A stretch of DNA of 64,000 nucleotides from Dugong dugon (lineage: Eukaryota; Chordata; Mammalia; Sirenia; Dugongidae), in contig CM057469.1 of the NCBI GenBank assembly GCA_030035585.1, forward strand, positions 18,098,501 through 18,162,500, given 5' to 3'. A program made the translations under genes and the position numbers. A model generated the notes under the pieces. That model saw nothing but the letters and a program-made list of their open reading frames with translations. It made no database searches and was not told the origin of the DNA. Of this stretch, positions 23,536 to 40,804 are shown one piece after another. How positions within the stretch are numbered: the first letter of the stretch is position 1; each line of letters opens with the position of its first letter.

Positions 23536-26328
23536 AAAGAACAATAACAAAAATGCTTTCACAAGCAATTATGAACACACTCAAAATAAATGAAAGAAAC
23601 AGAAAATCTTGGCAAAAACTGAAAAATACAATAACCAAAATAAACAGAATGGAAAGGGCATAGGAATTAATTAGTGAACTTGAAGATAGAACAACAGAAA
23701 TTACTCAATCTGAAAATAGAGCAAAAACACTAAATAGTGCCTCAGGAATCTGTGGAAGCAATAACCAAAGATCTAACATTTGTGTCACTGAAGTCCCAGG
23801 ATAGGATAAAGAGATGGGGTGGAAAAATTGCTTGAAGAAATAATGGCTGAAAGCTTCCCAAACTTGGCAAAAGACATAAACCTACAGATTCAAGATGCTT
23901 AGCAAACCCAAAATAGGATAAACCCAAAGAAATCCACATCATAGTCAAACTTCTGAAGACTCAAGACAAAGAAAATATCTTAAAAGCATCAAGATAACAA
24001 TGCCACCTTACCAATGAGGGCAAAACAATTTAAATGACAGTGGTTTTCTCATCAGAAACCATGGAGGCCAAAGGAAAATGGCACAAGATTTTTCAAAAAC
24101 TAAAAGAACTACTAACCTAGAAACCTGTATTCAAAAATATCCTTCAGTCCATGAAGGGGAAATCAAAACATTCTCAGATGAAGGAAAACTAAGAGAATTT
24201 TTCACCAACAGATCTACCCTAAACAGAAAGGAAATGATAAAAGAAGGAATCTTGGAACACCAGAAGGAAGTAAGAATATGGAAGCAAAAATACGGGTATT
24301 ATAAAATATTTTCCTTTTTCTCTTTAGGTTTCAAAATTATGTTTAATGATTGAAGCAAAAATTACAACACTGTTGTGCTCCTAAATGTATGTAGAGGAAA
24401 TATTTATGACAATTATATAAATGGGGGAGGACAAAAGGATGTAAACGGTGATAAGGCTTCTACGCTTCATTTGATCTGGTAAAATAATGATACTAGTAGA
24501 CTGATAAATTATGCATATATAGTGTAATACTTATAGCAACCACTGAAAAAGCACCATAGAATGTTAAAAGTAAAGATAAAAAAAATTCAAGTAACTTACA
24601 GAAGGAAAAACAGAAAGCAAAAAGAAAACAAGAAACAAAATAGACTTAATTCCTAATATATTAATAATTACATTGAATGTAAATGGTCTAAATTCGCCAA
24701 CTAAAAGAGATTGGCAGAGTGGATTAAAGAACATGACCCAACTACATGCTGTCTATAAGAAATTCACTTCAAATATAATGATATACAAGTAGGCTGGAAG
24801 TAAAAGGACAGAAAAATGTATATCATGCAAAAATTATTAATCAAAAAAAGCACGAATGGCTATACTAATATCAGATAAATTAGACTTCAGAGCAGTGAAA
24901 ATTACTAGAGACAGAAGGACATTACATAATGATAAATTGGTCAGTCTGTCAAGAAGACACAGTAATCCAAATATGTATCCACCAAACAACACAGTTGCAA
25001 AACATGTGAAGCAAAAACTGATAGAACTGAAAGGAGATAGATAAGTCTATATGTATAGCTGGGGATATCAGTGTACCTCCCTCAATATTTGATAGAACAA
25101 CAAGGATATAGAAGAACTTAACAGCACCATCAACCAACAAGATCTAATGGATATTCATAGCACATTCCACCTAACAACAGCAGAATAAACATTCTTTTCA
25201 AGTGCCCACAGAATTTAGAGCATATATATCCTGAGGCATAAAACAAACCTCAACAAATTTAAAAGAACTGAAATCATACAAAGTATATTCTCTAATCAGT
25301 ATGGAATTAAAGTAGAAATCAAGAACAGAAAGATAACAGGAAAATCTCCAATCAATGGAAAACAACCAACCAATTTACTTGTAAAATAATCCATGAGTCA
25401 AAGACGAAATCTCAAGGAAAATTAAAATATGCATAGAATTGAATGAAAATGAGAATACAACACATCACAGTTTCTAGGACACAGCAAAATTAGTTCTGAG
25501 AGGGATATTTATAGCAATAAATACAAATATTCAAAAAGGGAAAATCTCAAATTGATAACCTAACCCCCCCCCAAGAACCTAGAAAAGAGCAAAATAAACC
25601 TAAAGCAAGCAGAAGAAAGGAAATAATCAACACAAATCAATGTAGAAAACAGAAACAAGAGAGAAAATCGATGAAACAAAGAGATAGTTTTTCAAAAAGA
25701 TCAATAAAACTGACAGACCTCTATCAAGACTGAGAAAAAAAGAGAGAAGACACAAAGCACCAATATCAGGAATGAAATAGAAGCTATCACTACGGACCCT
25801 GCAGACATCCAAAAGATAAGAAGGGGATTACAAACAAAACGATACACATACATTTGACAACTCAGACGAAATGGCTTTGATTCTTCAAAAAACACACATT
25901 ACAACAACTCATCGAATATGAAATAGATAATTTCAACAACTCTATATAACTATCAAGGAAATTTAAGTACTAGTTTTAAAACTCCCCAAAAAGGAATCTC
26001 CAGGTCATTGGATTCATTGGCAAATTCTACCAAAGGTTTAAAGGAGAATTAACATCAGTTCTATACAAAGTCTTACAGAAAATAAAAGAGGAGGGAACAC
26101 ATCCCAATTAATTTTATGAAACTAGTATTATCCTGGTACCAAAACCAAGCAAAAACAGTGAAAAATTTTTACAGATGAATATCCCTTATGAATATAGATG
26201 AAAAATTCCTTAATAAAATATTTGCAAATAGTATTCGGCAATATATAAAAAAGAATTATGCACCGTGACAGATGGAGTTTATTCCAGGGATGCAAGTCTG
26301 GTTCAGTGTTCAAAAATTAATCATTGTC

Positions 26329-27410
26329 TGATGAATCTGTGAAGCATCTCATAACATGGATGAAACCGGAGGACATTATGCTGAGTGAAATAAATCAATC
26401 ACAAAAGGACAAATAATTGTATGAGACCTCTACTGTAAAAACTCATGAAAAAGTTTACTACTGTAAAAACTCATGAAAAAGTTTACACATAAAAAGAAAC
26501 AGTCTGTTGGGTTACAAGGTGGGGGGGGAACTAAATAGACAATAGATAAGTGGTAATTTTGGTGAAGAGTAAGACAGTACACAATATGGGGGAAGCCAGC
26601 ATAACTTGTACAAGGAAAAGTCATGGAAGCTATATAGACCCATCCAAACTCCCTGAGGGACTGAATTGCTGGGTAGAGGGCTGTGGGGACCATGGTCTCA
26701 GGGAACATCTAGCTCAATTAGGGAACATCTAGCTCAACTGGCATAACACAGTTTATAAAGACAATGTTCTACATTCCACCTTGGTGAGTAGCATCTGGGG
26801 TCTTAAAGCCTGTGAAAAGCCATCTAAGATACTCCACTGGTCTCACCCCTTCGGGAGCAAGGGAGAATGAAGAGAACGGGATACAAGGAAAAGATTAGTC
26901 CACAGGACTAATGGACCACAACTACCACAGCCTCCAGCATACTGAGTCCAGTACTAGATGGTGCCCGGCTACCACCACTGACTGCTCTGACCAGGATCAC
27001 AACAGAGGGTCCCAGAAAGAGCTGGAGAAAAATGTAGAACAAAATTCTAACTCACAAAAAAAGACCAGACTTACTGGCCTGACAGAGAAAGGAGAAACCC
27101 TGAGAGTATGACCCCTGGACATAATGAAGTCACTCCTGAGCTTCACCATTCAGCCAAAGATTAGACAGACCCATAAAACAAAATGAGACTAATGGGGCAC
27201 AACAGTCCAGGGACAAGGACTAGAAGGCAGGAGGGGACAGGAAGGCTAGTAATAGGGAACCCAAGTTTGAGAAGGGAGAGTGTTGACATGTTATGGGGTT
27301 GTTAACCATTGTCATAAAACAATATGTATACTGTTTAATGAGAAACTATTTCTCCTGTAAAACTTCATCTGAAGTACAATAAAAAGAAAAATGCTAGGAA
27401 AAAAAAAACC
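26329..27410 (+). mobile_element. L1 3' end insertion
   Basis: 5'-truncated L1 consisting of the last bases of ORF2 and the 3' UTR with A-rich end, flanked by the 8-bp target duplication TCATTGTC (26321-26328 and 27411-27418). The host ORF2 reads on across it. Confidence 0.88.
26430..26485 (+). repeat. 28-bp tandem duplication
   Basis: Two adjacent copies of a 28-base unit beginning ctactgtaaaaactcatg, in the L1 3' UTR. The copies are identical by eye. Confidence 0.85.
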
Positions 27411-27703
27411 TCATTGTCATCTGCCATATTAACAGGCTAAAGGAGAAAATTCATATGATTATATCAATTGATATAGAAAAAGCATTTGACAGAATTCATC
27501 ATAAAAACTCTTAGAAAAACTAGAGGGGAACTTTCCTCAACTTGATCAAGAGCATCTACAAAACACTGCTAACATGAAATGGTGAAAGACAGAATACTTT
27601 CCCCCTAAGCTCAGGAACCAAGGAAAGGAAGTCTACTCTCACCACTCTGTCAACATAATACTGGCAATCCTAGCCAGTGCAATAAGGCAAGAAAAAGAAA
27701 TAA

Positions 27704-29103
27704 GAGGCGGGGCCAAGATGGTGGAGTAGTCAGATGCTTCCAGTGGACCCTCTCAGAAGAAACACCTGACAAAACAGGTGAATCAATTATATATGACAAT
27801 CTAGGAGCCCTGAACATCTGAGGCAAAGCTGAGGAACCAGACTGAGTGGCAGGGGGAGGGAGACATGGTTATTAAGCAGTGAGGAGTTGCCAGACCTGAC
27901 CCGGCAAGAGCCTGAGCCCTTCAGGCCTGATCAGCTCATGGGTGAGCAGTGAGACAGGCAAGCAGCGGTGCTCAGGAAGTGCATTTTCCGCACCGGGAGA
28001 GATCCAGTGCCAGACAGTCTACTCGGCCACCCAGAGCCAGTGAAAAGCAGCCCTCGATCGGCGAAAGCTACATACTTGTGTACGGCCTACCGCGCGGGTC
28101 AAAAACACCCCCCTTAGGAAAAACCTCTCTCTCATTTACCTCCCCACTCCCTACTCTGCACTGGGTCCTGGACTGACTTCAGCAACTGCCAAGTCCCCTG
28201 GGCCAGAAGTAAGATCCATTATATACCCTGAGCCATTCTCCTGGCCTTCAAGAGTGAACAAATTAACAAACGGGAAAAAATAAATTGCTGGCTCCCCTAA
28301 GCCAGGAACCCAAGGTAAGCACAGCTCCTTTACCTAGGTACAGGCATAAGGGATCCACAGACTTTCAGTGCCTTTCCCCCAGCAGAGACTTGTGTGGGCC
28401 CATTTCAACAGCGTAGGCCCTCATTACTGCAGTACAACAGGGTATATACCTGAAGTCTAACTTCAACTGTTTCAGCTGTCAAGTGGCAGATTCACGACAT
28501 TTGACACTGCTCTGCTTATTAAGCAGGGTCTTCACTTACCCACATCAGGGGCCTGAGGACTGGTGGCTCCTCCCACGCCACCTAGCCACTTGCGATAAGA
28601 GCCCCAGAATAAGAGATGCCCCCCAGTCCTTACACCTAACAGCACTGGGTGCTCATACTCTGGCTGTAAAGCCCACCCACAGGGACACACCTTCCTCCTG
28701 GACACTCAGGGGTGGCCGCCAGCCCCTACCTTTCTCAGTGTGTGTCCTCCTGCTACAGCCAGATGTCTGTGCCTAAACCAATCACCCATGCCTGTCTAGG
28801 ACTGTAGGTGAGAGCCTGCACCACACACTTGGTGGCCATCTACCTGGGCACCTGAGCTGAATCCATACAGGAGGAGTGGGTGGACTCCTGAGCTTACATA
28901 CCTAGAAACAGATCTAACCATCTGGTGACAGGACATTACACCTTCAAAGTTGCCAATAATCAAACTAACTCATACGAGCAGACTGTTTGGGCATATCAAA
29001 ACAAAACAAGAAACTAGGACACAGTAAACAAAGTAAATAAATATAATAACTTGTTGATGGCTCAGAGACAACAGTCAATATCAAATCACATAAAGAGCAA
29101 TCC
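27704..29103 (+). promoter_or_regulatory. L1 5' UTR (internal promoter region)
   Basis: 1.4 kb between the L1 start and ORF1, GC-richer than the rest of the element. Mammalian L1 5' UTRs act as internal promoters; activity of this copy is unknown. Confidence 0.7.
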
Positions 29104-30053
29104 ATGATGGCTTCAGCAAGCTCCCAAAATAAATTTTCCAGAGGAGGGAAATTTCATGGAATTACTGGAGGCAGAATACAAAAGATTAATACAGAACTCT
29201 TCAAAAGATTCGGAAGGAAATTACACAAAAGGCAGACCACACAATAGAGGGAATTAAAAAGATTAGAGAAGAGCATAATGACAAATTTAACAGGCTGCAA
29301 GAATCTATAGAGAGACAGCAATCAGAAATCTAGAAGACGAACAATAAAATTTCAGAATTAGATAACTCAGTAGAAAGTCATAGGAGCAGAACTGAGGCAA
29401 TGGAAGTCAGAATTAGTGAGATTGAAGATAAAGCACTTGACACCAACTTATTTGAGGAAAAATCAGATAAAAGGATTAAAAAAAAATGAAGAAACCCTAA
29501 GAATTATGTGGGATTCTATCAAGAGGAATAACCTACGAGTAACTGGAGTACCAGAACGGGGGGGTGGGAGGATAACAGAAAATACAGAGAGAATTGTTGA
29601 AGATTTGTTGGCAGTAAACTTCCCTGATGTCGTGAAAGATGACTAGGTATCTATCGAAGATGTTCATTGAACCCCACGTAAAGTAGATCCAAAAAGAAAG
29701 TCACCAAGACATATTATAATCAAACTTGCCAAAACCAAAGATAAAGAGAGAATTTTAAGAGCCGCTAGGGGTAAACGAAAAGTCATCTACAAAGGAGAGT
29801 CAGTAAGAATAAGCGTGGACTACTCAGCAGTAACCATGGAGGCAAGAAGGCAATGGATGACATATATAAAGCCTTGAAGGAAGAAAAAAAAAAAAAAGGC
29901 CAGCCAAGAATTATATATCCAGCAAAACTGTCTCTCAAATATGATCACAAGATTAGGGCATTTCCAGATAAACAGAAATTTAGGGGATTTGCAAAAACCA
30001 AACCAAAATTACAAGAAATACTAAAGGGAGTCTGCCAGTTAGAGAATCAGTAA
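29104..30053 (+). pseudogene. L1 ORF1 pseudogene
   Basis: RNA-binding ORF1 protein remnant. It starts at the paired ATGs at 29104/29107 and ends at TAA 30051-30053. The RRM-like part is recognised around 29500-29640 ('WDSIKRNNLRVTGVPE') and the C-terminal domain at 29853-30053 ('GQPRIIYPAKLSLKYD'). The N-terminal part is glutamate/lysine-rich like the usual coiled coil. Stops and frameshifts split it into three frames. Confidence 0.82.
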
Positions 30054-30497
30054 CATCAGATAACAAACCAAGACTAGAACACAGGATGGAGCAACCAGAT
30101 ATCAACACAGGGAAGTCACAAAAATAAATCAAAGCTAAAACACTGAAAATAGGGAAACAGATGTCAATATGTAAAAGATGACAACACTAAAACAAAAAAG
30201 AGGGACTTAAAAAATGCAGACATAGATTTTGCATACGGAGAGGAAGTCAAGGTGATATAAAGAAATAGAAGGCTGGTATAAACTTAGAAAAATAGGGGTA
30301 AATATTAGGGTAACCACAAAGGAAACTGACAATCCTACCAGTCAAAATAAGAAACAAGAAAAATATAAAGACTCAGCAAACACAAAATCAATGACAGTGA
30401 AGAAGATGAAAAGAAAATACATAAAGAAAGACAACACAGCACAGAAAATTAAGTGAAACAAAGAAACTGTGAACAACACACAAAAAACCCCATCAAA

Positions 30498-34230
<3,733 letters not shown>

Positions 34231-35290
34231 TTATAACATGGAGGAATCTGGAGGGCATTATGCTGAGTGAATTTAGTCAGTCACAGAAGGGCAAATATTG
34301 TATAAGACCACTATTATAAGAACTCAAGAAAAGGCTTAAACACAGAAGACAACATTCTTTGATGGTTATGAGGATGGGGAGGGAGGAGGAGCGTTATTCA
34401 CTAGCTAGTAGACAAGTATTTTTTTTAGGTGAAGGGAAGGACAGCACACACTACAGGGGAAGTCAGCACAACTGGACTAAACCAAAGCTAAGAAGTTTCC
34501 TGAATACAATCAAACACTTTGTGGGACAGAGTAGCAGGGGTGGGGGTCTGGGGACCATGCTTTCAGGGGACATCTAGGTCAACTGGCATAACAAAGCTTA
34601 TTAAGAAAATGTTCTGCATCCTTCTTTGGTGAGTGGCATCTGGGGTCTTAAAAGCTTGCAAGCAGCCATCTAATCTAAGATGCATCAATTGGTCCTAACC
34701 ACCTGGAGTAAAGGAGAATGAAGAACACCAAAGACAGAGGAAAATATTAGCCCAAGAGACAGAAAGGCCCACATAAACCAGAGACTTCATCAACCTGAGA
34801 CCAGAAGAACTAGATGGTGCCCGGCTACCACCAACGACCGCCCTGACAGGAGCAGGAGAAAGGTGGGGTGCAGAACTCAAATTCTAGTAAGACCAGACTT
34901 AGTGGTCTGACTGAGGCTGGAGGAACCCCGGAAAGCATGGTCCCTCGATTCTGTATCAGCCCAGAACTAAAACAGTTTCAGAGGCCAACTCTTGAGACAG
35001 GGATTGGACTGGACTGTGGGACATAAAGTGATACTCGTGAGGAGTGTGCCTCGTAGCTCAAGTAGATACAAGAGACTAAAAGGGAAGCTTCTGTCTGGAG
35101 GTGAGAAGGAAGGCAGAGAGGGTTAGGAGCTGGTTGAATGGACATGGAGAATCAGAGGTGGAAAAGAGGAGTGTGCTGTCACAGTATTGGCAGAGCAATT
35201 AGGGTCACATAGCAGTGTATGTATAAATTTTTTTATGGGAGACTAACTTGAAATGTAAACTTCATTTAAACTGCAACAATTAAAAAAAAG
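34231..35290 (+). repeat. 3' UTR of the 7.6 kb L1
   Basis: About 1 kb of 3' UTR that shows which dispersed copies elsewhere in the window are L1 3' ends. It terminates in an A-rich stretch. Confidence 0.85.
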
Positions 35291-36905
35291 GAAATAAAAC
35301 ACATACAGATAGATTGTATGTAAGGGAAAAAGTCAAGCTGTCCCTGTTTGCAGATGATATTTATGTAGAAGATGTCAAAGAATCTATCAAAAAATTTCTA
35401 GAATAAATGAATTCAGCAAGGTTATAGGATACAAAATCAACATACAAAAAAAGGCTGTATTTCTGCATCTTAGCAATGAACACGTGGACGCCAAAATCAA
35501 AAATACAATACAATGTATGATAGCTTTAAAAAAATGAAACATTTAGATGTAAATATAACAAAACCTGTACAGGACTTGTATACTGAAAATTATAAACACT
35601 GATAAATCAAAGAAGATCTAAATAAATACAGAGATTATACCTACTGTGTTCATGAAAGACTCAATATAATAAAGATGTCAGTTCTTCCCAAATTGATACA
35701 CAGGTTTAGCAAAACCTCAGCAAGTTTTTTGTAGCTACAGACAAGATTATAACATTTTTTAAAAAGACGAATAAAGGGAAAGCATTCTACTCAATATTAA
35801 AACTTACTATATACAGCTGCAGTAATCAAGACAATGTGGTGTTGGAGCAGAGACAGACACATCGATCAGTGGAACAGAACAGCAAACCAAGAAATAGACC
35901 ACACAACTATAAACAACTGATTTTTGAAAAGGCAATTTGTAAAGGCAATTCAGTGGAGGAAGGATAGCCTTTTCAACAAATTGTGCTGGAGTAATTGGAC
36001 ATCCATAGGCAAAAAATGAACCTCAACCTAAACCTTACACCTTAAGTAACTCAAAATGGATCATGAACCTAAATGCAAAATGTAAAACTAAAAACTTTAA
36101 AGAAAACATAGGAGAAAATCTTGGAGATCATGCTGCTAGGCAAAGAGCTCTTAGACTTGACACTGAAAGCATGATCCATAAAAGGAAACCTTGATAAACT
36201 GGACTTCATCAAAACTGTGCCAAAGACTCTTAAGAGGATGAAAGACAAGCCACAGAATGGGAGAAAATATCTGCAAATCACATATCTGACAAAGGACTAT
36301 ATAAAGAACTCTCAAAACTCAATAGTAAAGAAGCAAACAGTCCTATTAGAAAATGGGCAAAAGACATGAAGAGAAATTTTACCAAAGAATATATACAGAT
36401 GGCAGATAAGCACATGAAAAGATGCTTAACATCATTAACCATTCAGGAAATGCACATTAAAACCACAGTGAGATACTACCATACAATTGTCAGAATAGGT
36501 AAAATAAAAAACAGTGAAACACCAAACACTTGTCAGGATGAGGAGAAATTGAATCACTGAGGCACTGCTAATAGGCATGTAAAATGGTAAGACCATTCTG
36601 GAAAACAGCTGAGCAGTTTCTTAAAAAACTAAACACACAACTACCCATACAACCCAGCAACTGCAATAATGGGTATTTGTCCCAGAAAAATAAAAACTTA
36701 TGTTCTCACAAAAACCTTTACACAAATATTTATAGCAGCTTTATGAGTAATGGTCAAAAACTGGAAACAACCCAGATATCCTCTTAACAGGTATTGGTTA
36801 AACAAACATCCATATCCTGGACTACTACTCAGCAATGAAAAGGAACAAGCTTGATTTAAGCAACAACTTGGATGAATCTCCAGAGAATTATGCTGAGTGA
36901 TTGAT
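35291..36905 (+). mobile_element. Older L1 (right part), rest of ORF2
   Basis: Continuation of the element at 23540-27703. The peptide '..LASAIRQEKEIK' before the insertion joins 'HIQI..' after it, followed by a decayed reverse-transcriptase palm motif at about 35350. The C-terminus of ORF2 is at about 36366-36790. It ends near 36905 without a clear tail. Confidence 0.82.
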
Positions 36906-37708
36906 AAGCTTAATATATTTGCATTAAAAATACGAAAGCTCTATTGTTTTCAAAGTTAAATCATAATTTGATTTAATTCATTTTATTTACTATATGACCA
37001 TAATTCTAAAGTTACTTTAAAAATAAAAATCTCTGATGAGATTGAAATCAGTTCTGGGACCCTTTCATTCCTGCGTGAACCACATGCCTGCCATGTGGCA
37101 GACAATCTATGCTGCCATTTTCTGGGTGACATTTAGCGTCTATACGCGGGCGCAGCACCCCCCTTGGAGGCTTCAAATGAGTCCTCTGTGAAAGATTCTG
37201 TGCAGGCTCTTTTTAAATGCTACCATTAAAAAAATAAAATTTAATGGAAAGAGATAAGCTTTTCTCAATACAAGCCTACTCCGATTTTATATTTCCTTAA
37301 TCTAGTTTATATGCTGCCACAGGAAATTAAACCAAAATTGTCTTCTCTGACGGGTGCATGTGGGGCAGTTGGGAGGGGCAGCGAGAAGGGAGAGACAGAG
37401 CTACAGAAAACAGTTTCTCTAGTTTGTCAGAGATTTACTGTAACTTTATTTTAGGGGGAAAAAGCCCTCCTCCTCTTTCCATGGGGCGGAAGGGTTATGG
37501 CTTCCATGGAGACCAAGCCTGGGGCCGGGACCACACAGGGCTCTCCTTGCATCTCTGGGAACTTGTTGCCTCAGCTCACCTGTAGACACAGGTGACGGCC
37601 AGGGCAAGGATGTCCATCACAAGGCCTAAGTTCCAGCTTCCTGTACACCCACTATGTCACATCACACACACAAACACAATAATCACTTGCCATGGGGTTG
37701 GAGGGGGG
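36906..37708. other. Unique intronic sequence; 37020-37340 possible conserved element
   Basis: No repeat and no coding frame. 37020-37340 is sequence-complex with TAAT/TTAA-type cores, as in conserved non-coding DNA. Not tested by alignment. Confidence 0.3.
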
Positions 37709-37898
37709 GACCAGTGCCATTGCGTGGATTCCACCTCATGGTGATCCCACATGTTTCAGAACAGAACTGTGCTCCATAAGGTTTTCAGTGGCTGTCATCT
37801 TACGGAAGTACATCATCAGGGCCTCTTCTGAGGCTGGGTGGATTCAAACTGCCAACCTTTCAGTTAGCAGCTGAGCACAAACCATCTGTGGCCCCCAG
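37709..37898 (-). mobile_element. AfroSINE
   Basis: Minus-orientation, more diverged copy ending in 'cagctgagcac' and the tRNA-like head. Confidence 0.85.
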
Positions 37899-38024
37899 GA
37901 TGCATATTTGGCACAATACTGACTCTTCCTTCTTCCTTCTTTCTGTCCTTTTCTCTTCTATCCCGTCCTATCACTCAGAGAAAATTATATTTGTTAATTT
38001 ATCGTATCTGTATTTATTTTTAAA

Positions 38025-38240
38025 GGAGCCCTGATGGCATAGTGGTTAAAGTACTTGGCTGCTAACTGAAAGGTCGGTGGTTTGAACCCACCAGCCGCTC
38101 CACGGGAGACAGGTATGGCAATCTGCTTCCGTAAAGATTTATAGCCTTGGAAACCCTATGGGGCAGTTCTACTCTGTCTTACAGGGTTGCTATGAGTCGG
38201 AACCTACTCGATGGCAGGGGGTTTAGTTTTGGGTTTGTAT
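38025..38240 (+). mobile_element. AfroSINE
   Basis: Plus-orientation, near full-length copy with head ggagccctgatggcatagtg and tail 'gagtcggaacctactcgatgg'. Confidence 0.93.
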
Positions 38241-39082
38241 TTATTTTTACCTTCTGGACAAATGATGTGGGTTTTTTTGGGGTTTTTTTGGTCAGTCTCT
38301 TTAAATCGGTCCTCTGCTCCTGGCCATACCCATTTCCTCTCTGCTTCTAGCCACCCTTGTGGCCAAGATCCTCTAATCTTAGTATCTCAAATCCCATACA
38401 CATACACCTGGAGGTCGCCCTGTCACTGTCTTTCCTTCTGCAACAAATAAGAGAACTCAGTACACGGCCAGCAGCATTCTAACTAGGAAGTCTCCTGTGA
38501 GTGAGATCACAGAGAAGCACAGATCATTCTCCACATGAGGGACCTGGAGAAAGACAGCCAGGAGGACAAACAGCAGCTGGTCGGGGAGTGCTCCTGAGAA
38601 ACAGGCCCAGGCCAGTTCCAGACGGTCTCTGTAACCTTACAGGTCAGGCCTGACCTGTTCCTGGACTAACTACTTGTTAATGGGCAGCGGAGGGTTGTTT
38701 CTCTTTCCTCAAGGAGCTCTTCAGTAAGTGCTTCTGGCTGATCCATCTTCCTTTGCCAGGTCACAAGCCAGTCTGCCCCTCTGATGAGCAGAAGGGAAGA
38801 GAACATCTAAGACTGCTTTCAGATAAGAGAATACCTCATGAAGGACGTGAAGCGTCCCTCTGAGCCCAGACACACCCTCTCTTTCCAGTCCTGCTCTTAT
38901 GCAGTCTCTAAAATCTCTGTGGCTTTACAGATGTTCATACCCAAGAATCCTACCTCTAAGAATTTATCTTAAGCAGATATTCAGCAAAGGCAAAAAGTGA
39001 CAGGCTAGAAGATCTATATTACATCATAACAAAAAAAATGGAAGTGATCTAAATTTCCAAGAGTAGTTTAGTAAAGAAAATC
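38241..39082. other. Unique intronic sequence
   Basis: No recognisable feature on either strand. Confidence 0.4.
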
Positions 39083-39288
39083 AAACCCTTTGCCACTGAG
39101 TGTATTCCAATTCCTAGAACCCCATGAGTGTCAGAGTAGAACTGTGCTCTGCAGGGTTTTCAATGACTGATTTTTTGGAAGTGGATCACCAGGCCTTTCT
39201 TCCAAGGTGCCTGTTGGTGGACTTGAACCTCCAGCCTTTCAGTTAGCAGCTGAGTGCATTAACCATTTGTACCACCCAGAGACTCCAG
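39083..39288 (-). mobile_element. AfroSINE with target duplication
   Basis: Minus-orientation copy. AGTTTAGTAAA occurs on both sides (about 39065-39075 and 39289-39300) and is the likely target duplication. Confidence 0.9.
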
Positions 39289-40702
39289 TTTAGTAAATAA
39301 TAGTATATAAGCATGGTGGAATTAATTGTATCATTAAATGCTAATTAATCTAGCTATACATTAACAATGAATTACGAATAGCTGCTGTTATTTGATGAGC
39401 GCTTCCTGGAGCCTAGGCCTCACTTCCAGAGAGTAGGTTTCAACTGATGGGTGTGGGGTCTGGGCATTGCTGTTTCTTTTGAAGCTTCCTAGTTGATACA
39501 TACAGCCAGAGCTGAGGAGCACTGTACTGGGTGCTAGATAGGTTGCTGGGTGCTAACAGGCATCACAGCACCATCTGTACACATCTCCTGAGGGCACAGG
39601 CACACTGACCACGGGATCTGGTGCCCCATCAATAACCCCCCACCTCCAGTTAGGTAGTGTAGGATGACACTGTTTATCCCTGTTTACTGCAAAACTGTTT
39701 TTAGGGCATTCTGCTTATTTGTTGCTGCATAATAAACTATCCCAAAACTTAGTAAACAACCACCATTTTATTATGTGCACAGATTCTGTGATTCAGAATT
39801 CTAGCAGACCGCCATAGTGACGCCTTGCCTCTCTTCCACAGTGTCTGGGATTTCAGCTGGCAACACTAGAATCCAGCTGTCTTCTGACTTGGGGCTGGAA
39901 TTATCTGGAGATTTCTTTACACACGTATCTGGTGCCTGGGCTAGGATGACTTAAAAGATAGGCTCAGCTAAGGCTATCGACCAGAGCACCACACGTGGCC
40001 TCTCCATGTAGCCTGGGCTTCCTCACAGCATGGAGGCTTATGGTTCCAGGAACAAATGTACTAGTAAACAAGGCAGAGGCTGTGTGGCCCTTTGGACCTA
40101 ATCCTGGAAGTCAATAGCATCACTTCCGTTGCACTCTATTGTTGAACTAGTCACAAGCCCACCCAGATTCAGAAATAGTTTAGTGATAGAATTGACAAGA
40201 TTTAGTGATAGATTAGACATGGGGAGTGAAGGAGGGGATTGTAAAATGCTGAAGCTATAATGCCATATGATACTAATAGAATAAGAACTATATGTACATG
40301 ATAATCACAATGCATATAAATGACAAGTGAATGCAGCATGCAAAAATGAACATTTTTGAGATGGTACAACATGCTATTTCTTAATACTGTGGATTGCTTA
40401 ATAACTTCAACAACTCTTGTTAAACCTCGGTAACTACCCAAGCCCGTGTACTAACATCCCTGCAGACCATTGCTGGTCACTGGGCCCCAGCGTGACTCCA
40501 GTATGTAGTGAGACTGCTTTCCTACACCACATTCCAAAATCATCCTTCTCACTCCAAATCTGGCTCAGAGACCCACAGAGCTGGGAGCCCAGTTAGAGAC
40601 CTGTAGGGTTCGCCAGGCCATTAGCATCACAGTGAAAAGATGGGAGCAGGCAGGGGCCCATCTACCTTGGGATCTAATCTGTCTTCTTTCCTTTTCATTT
40701 AG
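39289..40702. other. Intronic sequence before the last SMYD3 exon, with an ancient dispersed repeat
   Basis: 39710-40190 is an old mammalian dispersed repeat ('ttgttgctgcataataaac', 'acttagtaaacaaccacc'), a more diverged relative of 43022-43375; the family is not certain. 40440-40702 is unique. Confidence 0.45.
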
Positions 40703-40804
40703 GCTTTTGATATTATGAGAGTGACACATGGTAGAGAGCACAGCCTGATGGAAGATTTGATTCTTCTCTTAGAAGAATGTGATGCCAACATCAGAGCATC
40801 CTAG
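40703..40804 (+). CDS. SMYD3: SMYD3 terminal coding exon, with stop
   Basis: Last coding exon of SMYD3: 33 codons and a TAG stop at 40802-40804. It follows a pyrimidine-rich acceptor (ttttcatttag, ending 40702). The reading starts AFDIMRVTHGREHS and ends EECDANIRAS, the C-terminus of mammalian SMYD3. I see one difference from the human sequence as I remember it (SLI to SLM). The exon starts on a codon boundary, matching the phase of the exon at 14483-14591. It encodes the last helices of the TPR-like C-terminal domain. No frameshift or premature stop is present and both splice sites are intact, so this is the functional gene and not a processed copy; the 26 kb intron also excludes a retrocopy. 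Confidence 0.97.
   Translation, partial: AFDIMRVTHGREHSLMEDLILLLEECDANIRAS

Larger units (their letters stand above)
23540..27703 (+). mobile_element. Older L1 (left part), ORF1 and ORF2 up to the reverse transcriptase
   Basis: Plus-strand L1: ORF1 at about 23550-24350 (its C-terminal part is read at 24078-24353 as 'TCIQKYPSVHEGEIKTFSDE'), ORF2 from about 24660. It is interrupted at 26329-27410 by an L1 3' end and at 27704 by a long L1; the same reading resumes at 35298. Confidence 0.82.

Noticed and set aside
26430..26485. CRISPR-like array from the 28-bp repeated unit
   Set aside because: Only two directly adjacent copies with no spacer, inside a mammalian L1 3' UTR.
38025..38110. tRNA-like head of AfroSINEs as a tRNA gene
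   Set aside because: The head carries box-like motifs but is followed by the SINE body and tail and recurs many times; it is the tRNA-derived part of the SINE.
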